From positions 1 to 64,000 of the forward strand of contig JAKQOH010000197.1 of the NCBI GenBank assembly GCA_029565415.1: a DNA stretch of 64,000 nucleotides. The letters are read 5' to 3'. Below, in pieces: positions 63,801 through 64,000 of this stretch. Both the position numbers and the translations under genes were made by a program. The notes below the pieces were generated by a model. The model did not search any database. It had not been told where the DNA came from and was given only the letters and a program-made list of their open reading frames with translations. The first letter of the stretch is position 1. Every line of letters starts with the position of its first letter. The stretch comes from Candidatus Rifleibacteriota bacterium (lineage in GTDB: Bacteria; Riflebacteria; Ozemobacteria; Ozemobacterales; Ozemobacteraceae).

Positions 63801-64000
63801 GGCTTCGGGAAGTCACCATAGATTTTCACCACCTGCTCCGAAGCATTACAGTATCCCGAGCCATCCAGGGGAATGTGCCAGTATCCCGACTTCGTCAGCT
63901 CCATGGCATTGTCGGCAAGGAAGTTCGCCCTGGCAAGCCGTTCCCGCGCCTCGTTTCTATCCGTCAGGTCGCGCTGACTGGTGATGAGAACCGCTTTCCC
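60881..64000 (-). CDS. Large PAS-histidine kinase-REC-REC-HPt hybrid protein (5' end outside the window)
   Basis: At least 1039 residues; the frame is still open at the window edge (it reads through [15 protein letters not shown] upstream of an internal Met). Order: a partial PAS/PAC ([20 protein letters not shown]), two PAS/PAC units ([25 protein letters not shown]), HisKA ([20 protein letters not shown]), HATPase, REC1 ([12 protein letters not shown]), REC2 ([12 protein letters not shown]), and a C-terminal HPt ([15 protein letters not shown]). It is a BarA/ArcB-like phosphorelay hub. Convergent with the GHKL gene. AT-rich codon patch at 62823-62848. Confidence 0.92.
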   Translation of the reverse strand, partial: GKAVLITSQRDLTDRNEARERLARANFLADNAMELTKSGYWHIPLDGSGYCNASEQVVKIYGDFPKPGLRYHLEREWLANLEAADPELARKTREMFHGVIEGRYPKFDIVYAYKRPVDGRIIWIHALGYLTKNAHGQPTDLFGVSQDVTDQVIAQRDLSESRERLDLALQGARLGLWDWRVDAEEMITNEIWAEMLGYTSRELEALSGKSSKRWEALVHPDDFERVWQMGRDHLAGKTPEYRCELRMKTKSGAWKWILNIARCVERDANGQGRRMVGIHMDLDPQKQVESALSAAKEMAESATRAKSSFLANMSHEIRTPMNAILGMSRLALQTNLDAQQRNYIEKVHRAAENLMGIINDILDFSKIEAGKLALEKTDFWLDDVFDNIASLIDLKAEGKGIEFLFKPCPDVPNGLVGDPLRLGQVLLNLGNNAVKFTERGEIIIGVDSRPIDETSAEFHFWVKDTGIGMTPEQQANLFQSFNQADVSTTRKYGGSGLGLAISKHFVELMGGRIWVESEPGRGSTFHFTVRMGTQTNQRRRTAFTADELAGLHVLVVDDNANAREILSTIASGLHLRVDAAENGFRAIEMIERLAEQRRSYDLILMDWMMPGMNGVECAHRIRTSHLDKAPVVIMVTSYGRDDVRTDAERVGVPALKIMSKPVTPSVLLNSIGELMGRRPATVEPRSKDWSETLTNNMAKLGGARILLVEDNVMNQELAVELLRQSGMSSVVAGTGREALDILARDGRFDGILMDCQMPVMDGYEATREIRKMPAFREIPIIAMTANAMVGDREKVLAAGMNDHIAKPLMVQAMFAVMARWITPGTRVAVPAPAVASSETGFPPLSGIDVRRGLATVMGNAKVYRSLLMRFRESNRQFRTQFCQAWKEDGSVAAVRCAHTLKGTAANIGASGVQDRAAKLERACGAGAAPETIDALLEDVVAELFRVEKELEKIREEPGDRPEPVGPADESALTETCDRLRRLLEDSDAMACSLIDETNGLLRAAFPQGFPELADAIRSYDFDKALGVLDGLLKARRSVP

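Overview
The window is GC-rich, densely coding DNA from a Gram-negative (diderm) bacterium. An RND/TolC tripartite pump, a DUF2490-type beta-barrel, a predicted lipoprotein and several exported proteins indicate an outer membrane. Iron-sulfur, hybrid-cluster, siroheme, rubrerythrin and NapH-like proteins together with a catalase suggest an anaerobic or microaerophilic life with oxidative and nitrosative stress defence. The species cannot be named from this sequence. I saw no rRNA, tRNA, CRISPR array or insertion sequence. The last gene runs off the right edge.

Left part (1-22.5 kb): an apparently gene-free 595 bp; catalase and TrmO; a DUF134-NifX fusion with an internal translation start; a three-gene operon (EF-hand membrane protein, S1/P1 nuclease, CoA-binding protein); an MFS exporter; a large hybrid histidine kinase; RF3; a membrane coiled-coil protein; a DHH phosphoesterase; two MinD-like ferredoxin ATPases whose P-loop lysine is replaced by alanine; a membrane protein gene broken by a G8 tract; and an ABC transporter operon with cysteine-rich permeases and a rhodanese-like lipoprotein.

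Middle part (22.5-39.5 kb): one long minus-strand run. Its core is a tightly overlapping module of an adenylate-forming ligase, a MoxR AAA+ ATPase, a protein of unknown fold, a metallopeptidase-VWA protein and two unknown proteins. It is followed by a protein-isoaspartate methyltransferase and two membrane proteins. Upstream of it lie DUF362, PnuC, NadR and a flavin-reductase-like gene (NAD salvage). Farther upstream are an exported hendecad-repeat coiled-coil protein and a C11 (clostripain-type) peptidase. The MoxR-VWA-ligase module is the best candidate here for an undescribed system.

Right part (39.5-64 kb): a TetR-TolC-MFP-RND-MFS efflux operon; a 62-residue protein; an HD-domain dNTPase; a diheme cytochrome; an exported rubrerythrin; an Rrf2-ferredoxin-Hcp-siroheme half protein-NapH-like cluster with a good promoter and dyad; a beta-barrel protein; an exported metallophosphatase; and a signalling block (REC-kinase-REC, single receiver, HATPase protein, and a very large PAS-kinase-REC-REC-HPt protein).

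Across the window many GC-rich genes carry one or two short (20-40 bp) islands of AT-ending synonymous codons, often with TATA/ATAT steps spaced about 11 bp apart. This is a compositional signal that gene content does not explain.
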